Assembly: GCA_023213395.1 (NCBI GenBank)
Contig: CM041465.1
Location: forward strand, 170,073,741-170,137,740
Source: Cycas panzhihuaensis
Taxonomy: Eukaryota; Cycadophyta
DNA: 64,000 bases
Reading direction: 5' to 3'
Each line of letters starts with the position of its first letter. Positions within the stretch are counted from its first letter, which is position 1. The notes under the pieces were generated by a model. That model was not told where the DNA came from, searched no databases, and worked only from the letters and a program-made list of their open reading frames with translations. A program made the position numbers and the translations under genes. Shown piece after piece: positions 1 through 10,989 of this stretch.

Positions 1-321
1 ATGTTGACATTACTTATAATGAGACTAAGGTTTTTCACCAAACCTTGGCCTGATATTACCTATCTTCCTATAGCACTTACTTGGAAATAAGGAGTCCTTA
101 ATAGAAATAATTTCAACTATTGAGCATAATTTTTATCAATAAAATTATGAATTTTGCATGTATTTACTAAGATTATAATAGTTTAACTTTTAATCCTTGT
201 AGTTTTAATGTATTAAATTGAGTGAAATTACTCATAGATGATAATAATATTTTTAGATTATCAACCTCGAGATTGTAGTAACTTCTCTAATGCCAATAAT
301 TATGATAATCTCCTTAGTTAT
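1..321. other. AT-rich DNA, nothing recognised
   Basis: No coding frame, repeat or RNA gene could be recognised here. The stretch is AT-rich and ends where the fossil gypsy LTR similarity begins. Confidence 0.5.
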
Positions 322-385
322 TATTTCCCAGTTACCGAGAATGGACATAAATGGGTCGACTCAGGAAAGTATAGGTATGCTTTTA
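322..385 (+). repeat. Fossil start of a TatA/TatB-type gypsy LTR
   Basis: This stretch aligns by eye with the first bases of the TatA LTRs at 4480 and 18080 and of the TatB LTR at 60570. It keeps the terminal hairpin region (left arm TTCCCAG at 325-331, right arm CCGAGAA at 335-341), then ATGGACA, a CGACTCAGG block and AGGTATG. Similarity fades after about 385. It is an old remnant of a third copy of the family. The hairpin arms here carry two mismatches, unlike the perfect arms of TatA and TatB. Confidence 0.7.
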
Positions 386-438
386 TCCCTCACCTCCATT
401 AGTTCTATTAGAGGTGGATTGAAGAGTCTAAGAAAGAT

Positions 439-498
439 ACACACACACACACACACATACACGCACACACACACACACACATATATATATATACATAC
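439..498. repeat. (CA)n then (TA)n microsatellite
   Basis: An interrupted run of CA dinucleotides runs straight into TA dinucleotides. It lies between the fossil gypsy LTR piece and the truncated left edge of copia element Cop1. The short ORF across it is low-complexity and not a gene. Confidence 0.95.
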
Positions 499-499
499 A

Positions 500-612
500 T
501 GCTTATAATCCTTTAGATACTAGAAGAACTTATTAGGAGATCTTTGGGTCAAAAAATGTCATATTCAATAATTACATGCTCATAATCCTTTAGATACTAG
601 AAGAACTTATTA
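500..612 (+). repeat. 36-bp direct repeat, two copies 77 bp apart
   Basis: The same 36 bases occur at 500-535 and 577-612 with one mismatch near the start. The second copy leads into the RT coding remnant. The first is followed by about 41 bases of unrelated filler. It is a local duplication at the broken edge of Cop1. Confidence 0.9.
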
Positions 613-2160
613 CTAAAAACTACAAGCTAATTTTACTGTAATAGCTAAAATCATGGCCAATAATGATCCCAAAACCTTTAAACAAATAAGTAACGATCCC
701 ATATGATAACAAGTAATGCTAATTAAAATAAATTCTCTTAAAAATAACTCAACTTGGGATTTGGTTACTCTGCCTCTTGGAAAGAACATGGTATATTGTA
801 AATGGGTTTATCGAATAAAGTTTAACTCTAAAGGAGCAATTAAAAAAAATAAAGCCCATTTAGTAGCAAAGGTTTATCACAAATTGACGATATTGATTAT
901 ACTAAAACCTTTGGTCTTGTAGCTCAAATGAATACCATTAAAACTATTGCAACAAAATTTAGTTAGGAAATTCACCATATGGATGTTAAATGTGCCTTCT
1001 TAAATGACAATCTTAAAGAAGAAATTTATATGAAATAACCTTATAGTTTCGTAGATAATCCTAATTTAGTACATAAATTTAAAAAATTATTATATAGTTT
1101 AAAATAAGTTCCTTGAGCTTGGTATACCAAAATTGATGATTACCTTCTATAAAATAGATATATTAAGTGTATCAGTGATCCCAATATTTATTTTCAAAGA
1201 TAAGATAAGAATATCACCATTCTAATTCTTTATGTAGATGATATCATAATAATTGATTCTTTACTCTCTAAAATTCTCTAATTAAAATCAATCTTAATGA
1301 ACAAGTTTGAAATGTCATACTTAGGTCTATTACACAACTTTTTAGGATTGTAAATTTATTAATCAGATTCAAAAATTATTATTTCTCAACCAAAATATAT
1401 AATTAAACTAATAAAAAGGATAATTCTAAGCTAGCCCCCATACCTCTATAATCAGGCATAAAATTAATAACTAATTGCCCTTCTCCATTATGTGATCCTA
1501 CCTTATATCATCAACTAATAGGAAGTTTAAATTATTTAACTCATACTTGTTGAGATATATCTTTTGCTATTGCTCTATGTTCTAGATCTATATAAAAACC
1601 TCATGAATCACATTGGAAAGCAACAACGCATATCTTACAATTTCTTGCAAGTATAATATGCAGTGCTTTAACATATAATGTTTATACTTCTAACTTAAAA
1701 TTAACAAGATACATAGATTCTAATTGGGTAGTTGACTCAGATGATAGAAAATCCATTACTGGTTACATCTTCTCTCTTTATTCTTCACCTATTTCTTGGT
1801 CAAAGAAGAAAATATAAATATTTATTTTATCTACAATGGAAGCTAAATATCAAGCACTCGTTGAGTCAAGTAAAGAAGCACTATGAATAAAATTATTACT
1901 AAGCGAACTCGGTTTATTTCCTAACTCTTCCATTAAAATAAATATTGATAATCAAGGTGCTATATTTATTGCTACTAATCCTATTACTCACTCTCGAACC
2001 AAACACATAGAATTGTATCAACATTTTATTTGTAATCTTATTCATGATAATATTATTAACTTATTTTATTATCCAACATATATGCAAATTACAGATATTC
2101 TTACAAGACCATTATCAGAAATGAAATTTAACAAACTACAAGAATTATTAAAGATTGAAG
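613..2160 (+). pseudogene. Cop1 pol remnant: reverse transcriptase and RNase H
   Basis: The frame reads as copia RT: a start like KLQANFTVIAK, then STWDLV, CKWVYRIKF and the catalytic YVDD, intact at 1231-1242. Copia RNase H follows, with DSDDRKSITGY and STMEAKYQAL near 1738-1860. In a working element this copies the RNA into DNA and removes the RNA strand. Many in-frame stops sit where Gln, Arg or Trp is expected (for example MK*PYSF, and SLK*VP*AW where the family has LKQAPRAW), which points to C-to-T or G-to-A decay. Long stretches stay in frame, so substitutions dominate over indels. It cannot encode a working protein. Confidence 0.9.
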
Positions 2161-2170
2161 AAATCTTCAT

Positions 2171-2260
2171 AAAAAAGGGGATAACATGCTGAATTCTTCT
2201 TCTATCTTCTTTCTTATATCTTTTATATTCTATTGTATAAAAGATAACATTAAAGGGGGA
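2171..2260 (+). other. Cop1 polypurine tracts
   Basis: Two purine runs precede the LTR: AAAAAAGGGG at 2171-2180 and TAAAGGGGGA at 2251-2260. The second directly abuts the LTR and is the likely plus-strand primer. The first matches the position of the extra tract in related elements. Confidence 0.75.
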
Positions 2261-2792
2261 TGTTAGAATAAAGTTATTGTAATGTTACTTTTGTAAACTC
2301 TCTTCATTAACCTTAATATATTAACACCTAATTATGTAAAGTTTATTAAAATAACAAACTGCTCACATCAATAAACTTTTTATCTCCTTAAAAGTCTCCT
2401 TCTAGATTCTTAGAGGCTGGTCTATCTGCCTATCTATTAGGTTGTTATCCATAGGTAGTTAGGTATAATATCTTAGCTAGATGAACATGGTACGTATAAA
2501 TGAAGAGGAGGCTGACCAAGTTTTCCTTCCTTGAAGAAAATACTAAACCTTAAACTAAATTCAAAGAGAGAGGATGAGATCCTCATCTAAACCTATAATG
2601 TATATTTATTTTATTAATATATATTTATATTTCTAAGGTGGTTTTTCATCCCTTAATGGGGTTTTCCACCTATCTATATTTTGTGTTTTTTATTATTTGA
2701 TATTCAGTGTATTTTACATTTAAATTATTTGGATGTTAATTTATTTTTAGTATTATTAACTTATGCTAATATTATTAACCCTCTCTCCAACA
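2261..2792 (+). repeat. Cop1 3' LTR (532 bp)
   Basis: It starts TGTTAGAATAA right after the purine tract and ends CTCTCTCCAACA, giving TG...CA ends inside a TGTTA/CAACA-type inverted repeat. The start and the last part match the Cop6 LTRs at 47103 and 53844. Confidence 0.85.
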
Positions 2793-4474
2793 ATAGCACT
2801 CCAAAAATTCATTTGTTAATAAGCTAAAATTATGATAGAAATCATGCTCTAAAACTTAATTATTGATGAACCTAAACTATGACAATCAAGCTCCAAAACT
2901 TTGACTACTAATGAGCCTAAACTATGGTAGCCTTTAAGCTTTGAAAACCATCATCTATTAATAAGCTCATAAACTATGATAGTCTATCCCTTATGCTCTA
3001 GCATGGGACCTTACCTTTGAAGCATGATTAATGAGGTTAAACTATGACTACTATTTCTTAAGCCCCATCCAATTTATGGGCATCTTTGGAACTACCATCG
3101 ATTGACTACATTTTAGTCCCCATCTAGTTCATGGGTATTCTTGTGGTTGTGTGTTTTTAAGCCCCATCTATTTGATGGCTATTTTGGTAACATTCTTAAT
3201 CTAACATTATAGTAAAATTAGGATTTATTCTTAACTTAGCTTTGGTTATTTTTAGACTAGTTGAATTCCTATTATACTTTTTTATCATTTATACAATCAT
3301 CACTCAATTCCTTTTCTTATCAATTTTGAAAGACATCTAGTTATGAAATATTACCACCTCTCACCATCTTACTTCTATCTCAAAGTAGGAGCTTCAGGTA
3401 TCAAGGGGACAAATGTTTCAACAAAATCTAACCTTCCATCAATTTCCATTTATTTTGATGATTATTTTATTTGATTATAAATGTATTTGTTTGATTAAAA
3501 GAGATTGTATTCACTGTCTGAAATATCATATTATGCTTTTAATTAAATTAGATCTAATTTTGGTGAATTTAAATGCAAATGATAAATGATGATTAATGAT
3601 TGGATGATAATGAACGTAGTATTATATCTCCAATATGTTAATAAATAAAAGCTATAGCAACAAATATTTTTTTATATCCATTTTGACCTACTTTTCCTTT
3701 TAATTCACTTCTTTTTATATCTTTTCCACTAATTCTATATTTTTATTATCAATTTATGGAGTTTTGGGCCTTTTCTAAATTAATCATCTCTTCTAGGTTG
3801 TCTTGATCATTACATGCAAATATTTCTTAAGTTAAGCATGTCATTTCCTTTCTGATTTTGCATGCCACCATCTTGATTGGATGTGATCATCCTCTCTTTT
3901 TCCTAAAATCCCCTAGACATGAGAAAACTAGTAGTTGTTACATCTTTTAGCAAGAAAATAAGTGAAAAAATAGAGGATGAAAAGACAAGAGGCTTGAATA
4001 TTTTGAAAGTACTACTGAAATTCTTTTTTTTGAGATTTGCTAAAATGTTTATCTTTTGTAAAGTCTTCATATGAGCTCTAAATCTCTTATTAGAAGCTTG
4101 GTAATATTGTTCCACCACTCTTTTACTCATATTTTGAAGGATTGATGGTCATATTATACCTTCTTTATGTTATCTTCTCTATCTTGGCTCTAGTTCTTAT
4201 TCTAATTTTTCTTTCTTTGAAAAAATCTTGGCTAAAATGTTAGTCCTTTGTAGGATTTTCAAGGGGTCATTATAATAAAGATATATCTTCCTCATCATCA
4301 TTATTATATAGCTTTTCCCTCCCATTCTCCATAGTAGTCAAGTTTTTCAAGAGATATTTTGTCGTATCCCTCTTGTTTTGGTCCCAATTTTGTAACATCT
4401 TTATAATTTCTCCTTTTGGTTGCCTATTTTAAAAGGAAAATTGATGAAAGATTGGTTAAAAAAAGAGAAGATTA
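2793..4474. other. AT-rich DNA with decayed tandem repeats
   Basis: No gene is recognised. From about 2819 to 3050, units like ATGAGCCTAAACTATGG recur (starts near 2819, 2866, 2911, 2961 and 3031). From 3061 to about 3190 a second unit, like AGCCCCATCTATTTGATGG, recurs near 3061, 3115 and 3161. The 75-aa minus-strand ORF at 3903-4130 has no recognisable domain. Confidence 0.6.
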
Positions 4475-4479
4475 CTATC
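4475..4479. other. Target-site duplication of TatA, left copy (CTATC)
   Basis: CTATC lies immediately before the first LTR base at 4480. The same five bases lie immediately after the last 3' LTR base, at 20625-20629. This shows TatA inserted as one unit. Confidence 0.95.
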
Positions 4480-7007
4480 TGTTTCCCGGCTTCCGGGAAT
4501 GGACACGGAACAACCGACTCAGGTAAGTGCAGGTATGTCTCTTGCATCATCATCGCTTTCTTTTTTTAGATGTTTGCTCGTATGCCTGCATGTGCATGAC
4601 TTTGCGGGCGGCCTTGTAGTCGCTCACACTTATTTTAGCCTATGGCGACTATAGCGGGGGCACACTCCCGGCAAGTGTGGCACCACAGTGACCGTATTAC
4701 TTCCGCATCGCCCTCCTCGCTCCACGGACCCACTAGGTTTGCGCCACATCACGTGTGATGACTTGTCATCGTTTGGTCAACTTCGCCACCCCACTCGAGC
4801 CCTATTTTTACTCCTTAGGACCCGTTTGTTGGCTTGTTTGCTTGGGTAGGTGTTTTAGGGTCGTGTCAGCCTTTTTGGTCGTCTACCCCCAACCCGGACT
4901 GGTTGGTGGGCCCCATTTTTAATACAGTCGCGTCTTGGCACTGCAGGCCGAATATTCAGCGATGCCGCGAATATTCGTGATGCAATCTCGACTTGTTTTT
5001 AAAATCCGCCGTGGCAATTTCGCATTTATTGCGCCCGCGTGGTTCGCGCCTTTTTTCCCTTCCAGCCGTGCCCTAATCGCACGCTTTAGGGTTTTCCTTT
5101 AGTATTTAAACACATTTTGGCTCATTCTCTAGGGACTTTTTTGGACTTTTGGCTCACTTTTGGAAGTTACTCTCAAGAAAACTCTCTCTCCTACTCTGCT
5201 CTGCTCTGCTGTCTGCTGCTTGGGACTGCACTCTTCATCTGTGCCTTGACTCTCCTTCGGCTCGGTTGGGACGTTCTCTCAGCCTCTCAAACGCCTTGGA
5301 GAGGGCTCCTTTGAAGCGGTTTCTAGCCGGTCTCTACCCAGGCAGTCCATGAGCTCTACGTTTGCAGGTATTCCCCATCACACTTCATAGCAGGGCCTCA
5401 AACACCTCTACTCCGGATCTGAAATTTTTTCCAGCCCTCCTTCATTGTCCTTTGGCTGAGGCAAGCCCCTGGCCTCTTCCTCCCAGGTACTCTTTACTTT
5501 TGTTAAGTTCTTTGCAATATTCTTGCTCGCTCATTTGTTCATGTTTGTTGCTTGAAGTTTGGTCCTCTTTCCTTTGTGAGGGCTAACATTTCACTTTCTC
5601 TTGCCTCTTACTGCGTTTCTTTGTCCAAAGCGTGGCGTGAGGGTTGCATAGGCTTTGGGAGAGGGCGGGTGGATTAGTACCACCTTCCACGCTCCCGAAG
5701 TGGCTCCAAGCCCTCCAAAGCTTCCCTCTCGCCCCATGTTGCTCTTGGCCATCTAAACAAGGGTTTAGAGACTCCCATGGGCTGCCCAAACCAGCGCTGT
5801 CACGAGTTGCAGCGCTGATTTGGGACCCCTTGCTCAGGTTTGGGAATCATTCATAGTTCTCAACTGCTGTTCGTTGCTTCACCTTTGCTCCCTATAGCAT
5901 ACCGGCGCCTTGCGAGTCTTGTTGGATTTTCCTCGCTCCTTTGTCGTAGCCATTTCCAGCCCTGATCTTCGACTTTCTCCTCGCTGCCTCGTGGCTTTCG
6001 GGGGGGAGGCTTGGGCCTTGTATGCGGGAGGTAGGCCACTCCGAGGCTACCTTGTTGTCCCACTTCATTTAGAGTATTCTTTTCCTTGATTTCCTCCTTG
6101 TTGGACTAACATTGATGCATACTATTTGGATTCGACTTATGTTGATATATACCTATTGTTAGACCTTGTCGTTGCATGTTAGTGCCCTCCTTTGGGAGGA
6201 GGAAGATCTTTGTTGCTTGCGGTATTTGTGGCCTTACGGAGAGCGTTGCCGTCGGTTTCCCTATCGGTGGCGCTTCTTGCATGTGTTACAACTTCGTTAT
6301 TTCATTTCCTAGTTAGCGTTTCCTTCTTCCTTTCGGTATTACATTTATTTTACGGGAAGGTAAAGGAAGCCCCTCGCGTGCCGTCATGGCGCCTCACACG
6401 ATGCGTCGCGTGGGCGGTTGAGTGTTCCTCGTGCGGGCTACATCACCTCGCCGCCCTTGGCCCAGTACACATTTCCTCCTCTTGCGTACCCTTGTTCTTT
6501 TCCTTTTTTCTTCTTTAGTAATTGAGACATTGAAGATTGAAGGGAAAAGTACTTTGTATTTATTTGTTGCGTATTTACTTCATTGCATGCACCCTTCTTG
6601 TCGTAGGAAAGGTTGTAGGAGCCTTCTTGATCCCTACTTCCCTTCCTCCCCTAACCTTACGAGCACCTTGCCTCCCGCATCGTTCGTGTCCCCGGTTAGG
6701 TTGTGTAGGGTTGCTTTTGGCCTATCTCTCCTAGGTCCCTTCTCTCTCCCTTCTGGCCACCCAAGGGTGGGAGGGTCCTACTTTCGGGCCAACTCGGGTT
6801 CATCTTACGTACCTTCGCCCCTTTATCCAAAGTGGGGAAGGGTTGCTAACGATGGCCACACTCCATTGCAGATCCCGAACTCGCGCTCCGGCGCACGGGG
6901 CGCTCTGCGTGGTAGTTGCTTGCCTTATAGGTTCCACCCCGGTTACCCCATCATTCTTTCTCCTTCGCACCTATTAGTCAGGTGGTTATCCCGTAGCGGC
7001 GCGTCCA
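4480..7007 (+). repeat. TatA 5' LTR (2528 bp)
   Basis: It starts TGTTTCCCGG and ends GCGTCCA, one base before the primer site. Near the start is a perfect 7-bp-arm hairpin (4483-4499). In U3, a GGCCGAATATTC palindrome pair lies at 4946-4977, about 125 bp before a TATA-like TATTTAAA (5103-5110). ORFs inside it (for example 5117-5314, 6192-6518 and 6422-7042) recur in the other LTR only in broken form and match no known protein, so I do not call genes. Confidence 0.97.
5103..5110 (+). promoter_or_regulatory. Probable TATA box of the TatA 5' LTR
   Basis: TATTTAAA recurs at 18724-18731 in the 3' LTR. TatB has TATAAAT at 61243-61249 at the equivalent place, also about 130 bp after the U3 hairpin. 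Transcription of the element likely starts some 30 bp downstream; this is inference from position. Confidence 0.6.
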
Positions 7008-7008
7008 C

Positions 7009-7026
7009 TGGCGACCATACTGGGGG
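7009..7026 (+). other. TatA primer-binding site
   Basis: TGGCGACCATACTGGGGG follows the LTR end after one base and begins TGG, the complement of a tRNA CCA end. TatB has the same site at 63274-63291. I cannot name the primer tRNA with confidence; it is not the initiator-Met site used by the copia elements here. Confidence 0.85.
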
Positions 7027-7178
7027 ACCCGATGGGAGCTAGTTTCGCTCTCTTCGGTTGGTTTCGCTACTCTTGTGTGATCCTTCTCATACTTACCTTC
7101 ATTTCCACGTTGGGCACCCCCCAACGCGTGCATTTTACCGCTTTTCCTCCTTTTCCTAACATTGCTGGTTGACCTTGC

Positions 7179-9265
7179 ATGCGGCGTTTTTCCCGTCGTT
7201 TGCGCGGTCTACCTCCTTTGTTAGAGGACCCCGAGTATCGTCCTCTTGTCTCGTCAGATTCCGATCCGACCATGGAGGGATACTCTTCCGACTTACTACA
7301 CTTGACCATGGAAACCCATGCCTTTCCTCTTGTTATTCACGGGTCCACTCAAGAGTGGCGACCCCTCTATTATCAAACAACCAACATCTTTCTTTCGATG
7401 CTCATCCTTCTACCCATGTAGAAGGATCCGTTCCTCTGAGTTGCCATGTAGTTGGTAATTCTCATGAGGAACGTTCTGAGGATCCTACCTTGTTTGAGGT
7501 TGATCACCTCTTACGAGTGTGTGGGGACTCCTCCTGTCGACGTGGTTGAAGCTTTCAATGAGTGTTGCCGCGTAACACGCTTGCAGCCGCGTCCTAGGTG
7601 GTTTGAGGATGTTCTTCGTGGAGGGGCCTCTTCCTTATCCGCTCCCCCACCTCATGTTTCATCTTCGTCCACCCTTCCTATGACCACAAACCCTTTCGTG
7701 CCTACACGCACGCCCCACTCGTTTCCTATAGCGGGGGCATGCGTGGCACCTTCTGCCTCTCATCAAGGTCCTAACGCCTTAGGATTTTCTCGTGGGGTGT
7801 CTTTCCCTCAATTGAGGGTTAGCATACCCGTTCCTAGTCAAACCAATGTGCCATCTCCCAATGTGGCGCATACCGTTCTTAGTAGGCCTGTTGCTCCAAC
7901 CACCAGTCAAGTGGGACATGTTCCCACGCATCCTCCAGTCCAGCCTGTTGGCGCTTCCTTCTACGTTCCCCCGGGGTATACCTCTCAACCTTGGGGGCAG
8001 GGTAGAGGGAGTCGTCTTCCCGTTTACGGGGTGGATCCGCTACACCCATATGGGGTTGCGCCACCTACGGGTGGCCCTTATGGGCAAAACCCGGTTCCAC
8101 ATCCGTCTTACCCGTCTTCCAACGCAATCCCATCCGTCGTGCCTTCGCAAGTGCAGACTCCCTTCAAGGCACTTACCCACACCTCTTTTTCGTGAGGGTG
8201 CCTCTTCAAGGAGGGATGGGTGTCCCACCCCATACGCTCCTTGCGTGCTACTCCGACATTCGTTGATCCTACGGTTCGAGCAAGGGCGCCCTTCATGGAC
8301 TTTAGGTCAACCCTCTTTCGGTTGGCGTTGCGAACCAATTTGCCGCCTCATCCCCAAGTTCCTCGGTTCGATGGGACTTCGTCATGAGGCGTGAGCATGT
8401 TCGTAGTTTTTCTATGGCATGCATCGATTCGGGCTTACGACCATATTTTGATGAAACTATTTCCTAGATCCTTGCAGGGTGACGCCCTCAAATGGTTCTA
8501 TCGTCTCCCTGCCCATTCAATCCATTCATTCCAGCAATTGGTGGATGAGTTCATCAACTATTTTGATGTAGCTCGTCCATTCGAGGCGGAATGAAGTCCC
8601 TTCTTTCGCTCAAACAAGGTCACGATGAGATGAATCGTGACTTTGTGCGCGATTCCATGACTTGCTTCATTCCACTAAGGCAACATTGCGAGGAATTGAA
8701 GCGGGACCTGGTCGTCAATGCGCTTCGTCCCGAAGTCCATGTGGAAGTCCTCAAGATGGGGGCGACTACATGTGACTCCGCGATTGCCAAGTGCTTGGCG
8801 CTGGAGGCTATTGAGATCCAGGCGGGCCTCAAGACACCTCCTAAGCCCTCACTGGCAGTGAGGCACCACACCCCTACCAAAGATACCAAACCTTCTCGGT
8901 CGGCGGTCTTCCTCTCATCCTCACCGGAGGACTTTAGACCCCTCACATCGGTATACGCTCATTCGAGCGTCACGATGAAGGAGCTCAAGCTTGAGGATCC
9001 TTCATCTCCTCGTCAAACAAACAAGTCCAACAAACCACCCAAGCTCCTCTTCCGGGAATGGAAATGTCCGGTCTTCTCAGCGAGGAAGTCGATCCCGCTT
9101 GAGAGGAAGTGGTGTTCCATTCATGGGGATTGCTTCCACGATGATTCGCGTTGTAGGGCCCAGCATCCAAGGATGCCCCTCGGCCGATTCTTCTCAAAGC
9201 AGACCTCGAGGCCTAATTTGGATCGGCCGGTTCATAAGGATCCGTTCCTAAACACGGGAACGTGA
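7179..9265 (+). pseudogene. TatA gag, frameshifted
   Basis: Gag forms the virus-like particle that packages the element RNA. The start at 7179 (MRRFSRRLRGLPPLLEDP) is supported by TatB, whose gag at 63437 begins MQHFSRRLHGLPPLLEDP. A Pro/Ser-rich middle (about 7540-8195) leads to a retrotransposon-gag core (LFPRSLQGDALKWFYRLP at about 8459-8512, then DEFINYF). Near the end, KWCSIHGDCFHDDSRC (about 9109-9156) is a modified zinc knuckle typical of long plant gypsy elements. The reading frame changes several times (near 7390, 7500, 8195 and 8594), mostly with sensible protein on both sides, so small indels rather than stops broke it. The open end segment is 8591-9265. Confidence 0.9.
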
Positions 9266-10140
9266 TCGCAAACAAGCCAAACGGCCGTAGCAGGGAAGAT
9301 CACCGGATCCCGTCCTTCCGCGATAAAGGGAAGGGCGTTAGGAATTCTTCTTCCTCTTCTCGTTCCCCTAACCGTGTACTCCATCGCCTTCACGACCCGT
9401 GCGGGGAAGAAGGTGATCCGATTGCTGAAGCAACTCCCACTTTTGTCCTTACGCGATCTCAAGCCGCTAAGGCGGTGAGCTCTTCATCCTCCGCTCCTTG
9501 GCCCTCTTCAGGAGACCCTTCCTCAGGAGTCCCTCTTTCCCCAAGGCTATTCACGTGCGCGGGTCGTTCGACTTAGAAGGGCACTTACCCAACCTCTGGG
9601 AAGGGTAAGCCTTTTTCGATCGTGGGCGAGCTCCATACGATCATTGCGGGAATGTCCTTGATGGGCGTTCGAGGAGTTGTCTGACGGCGGACCCTCCTCA
9701 CGGAAGCTTTAGGATCAAGCGGCGTGCGTCCACACCTTGGGTGTTACCCAGGGTGGCGGACCCGCTATTTCCTTTGATCCTAAGGATCTTCCCCATGGGT
9801 GAAAGGCGTCGCTGGAACTTCCGCTCACCATCACCATCGATCCTTTGTTGTACCCTCAGAAGCTGTTGTCGACAATGGTTCTTCCGTCAATCTCATGCCC
9901 TTGCGTGTCATGCAAGAGCTTAGTATTTCCGCCTTGGAACGTTCCTGGCGATGCCAAGGTATGGCGGTGGCGAGAAGACCCCCACAGGATGCATCGGCGG
10001 TTAAAACACCCTTGGAGGTAAGACCGTTCTTCTGAAGCGTTGTAGTCCTTGGCGTTGATGTGGACTACAACCTCCTTCTTCAGTCGTCCATGGCTCGATC
10101 AAATGGGTAGTGTGCTCGACCCTTTGAGGCGGCTTAAATT
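9266..10140 (+). pseudogene. TatA linker and aspartic protease
   Basis: After gag comes a Ser/Pro-rich linker with the phrase VLTRSQAAKAV (about 9448-9480), a sequence type common between gag and protease in plant gypsy elements. The protease active site reads VVDNGSSVNLMP at about 9864-9899, where Tat-type proteases usually have D-G-G-S-S or D-T/S-G. The catalytic Asp is present. The second residue is Asn. The enzyme would cut the Gag-Pol polyprotein. The fold is split between frames, and a second segment (VVVLGVDVDYN, about 10039-10071) is in another frame. Confidence 0.75.
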
Positions 10141-10170
10141 CGTCCATGATGGACGAATGAGAGTGATCCC

Positions 10171-10989
10171 ATGACGCCCTTTGCTAAACAAACTTGCTCT
10201 ACCAATTCGGCAAACCAAGGTCCGCGCTGGGTGCCTCGGCTTGCTCTATTGGGATACCTAACCCGTCCAGAAGAAGGCCCTGCGCCTTCTTCTCCTAGTC
10301 TCACGCGGTTCGCCCCTATTGGCGTTGGAAGCTACGGGTACCTCGCTTCGTTCAGTGATGATGAGTCGCTCGACGAAGATGAGGGTTGTCTTCACCCTGT
10401 CTCTTTCCTTCGTGCCAATAGGCGCACCCACCTTGTTCTAGATCCGTCTGGGACCCTCTCGTTAGTGAGGCTAGCTCCTCATGCGTGTCATGCGTCATCG
10501 CTCGTGTTGACTGGCCCGTCGGCGTCCCTCCTCTTTCATTACCTCCCACGGGTAATGGTTTTGAGGAATTGCCTTTCGCTCCTTCTGGGGGTCACCTCTC
10601 TCTGTTCCCTCGAGTTTAGTGAGGAAGCCGAGAACAACTTGATGGTCATCGCGGTCTGTTGCTCCCACTCCTCCTCGGTGCTTCCCTATTGATAAGACCA
10701 TCCATGGGGTGGATTATTTCGAGGGCGAGAAGCCTTGCTCGAGCATTTAGCGGGCCTTGCGCCTAACACGCCTTATACGGTCACCGGCTTGGTCACCGGA
10801 AGATCCTCATGATCGGATCCGCTCGTGATTCGATCCGTCCCTATTCCTCCTCCTCCAGTTGATCTTGCTCCTCTCCACTTGAGGAGGGCAATGCCATGTG
10901 CATGGGGGCAACCCAAGGCGTAGTCTTGGCCGGGCAAGGTCATTAAGGTCGGTCGGAATGCTCTCGATGAGGTAAGGGAATACTCCCTT
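10171..10989 (+). other. TatA protease-RT spacer, partly open frame
   Basis: An open frame at 10171-10692 holds an acidic stretch (SFSDDESLDEDEGC) but no named domain. Such acidic linkers between protease and RT occur in Tat elements. Opposite-strand ORFs here look like shadows. Confidence 0.5.

Larger units (their letters stand above)
500..2792 (+). mobile_element. Cop1: 5'-truncated Ty1/copia retrotransposon
   Basis: Only the end of pol and the 3' LTR remain: reverse transcriptase, RNase H, polypurine tract, LTR. It belongs to the same family as Cop6. The RT start, RNase H, purine tract and LTR tail (ending CTCTCCAACA) match Cop6 closely. Gag, protease, integrase and the 5' LTR are missing, and the left edge abuts a microsatellite. 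Confidence 0.9.

Noticed and set aside
5117-5352. Two overlapping ORFs repeated at 18738-18973, starting MAHSLGTFLDFW and MAHFWKLLSRKL
   Set aside because: They lie just after the LTR TATA box in both LTRs. Their repetition is explained by the LTR pair, they are absent from TatB in any frame I could read, and they carry no domain.
6192-7042. LTR ORFs of 108 and 206 aa
   Set aside because: In the 3' LTR the same frames are broken or shifted, composition is Ser/Leu/Pro-rich from pyrimidine-rich DNA, and TatB does not keep the frame.
7846-8394. 182-aa ORF in TatA gag region
   Set aside because: Mostly an alternate frame of the Pro-rich gag middle; only its last few residues rejoin the gag frame.
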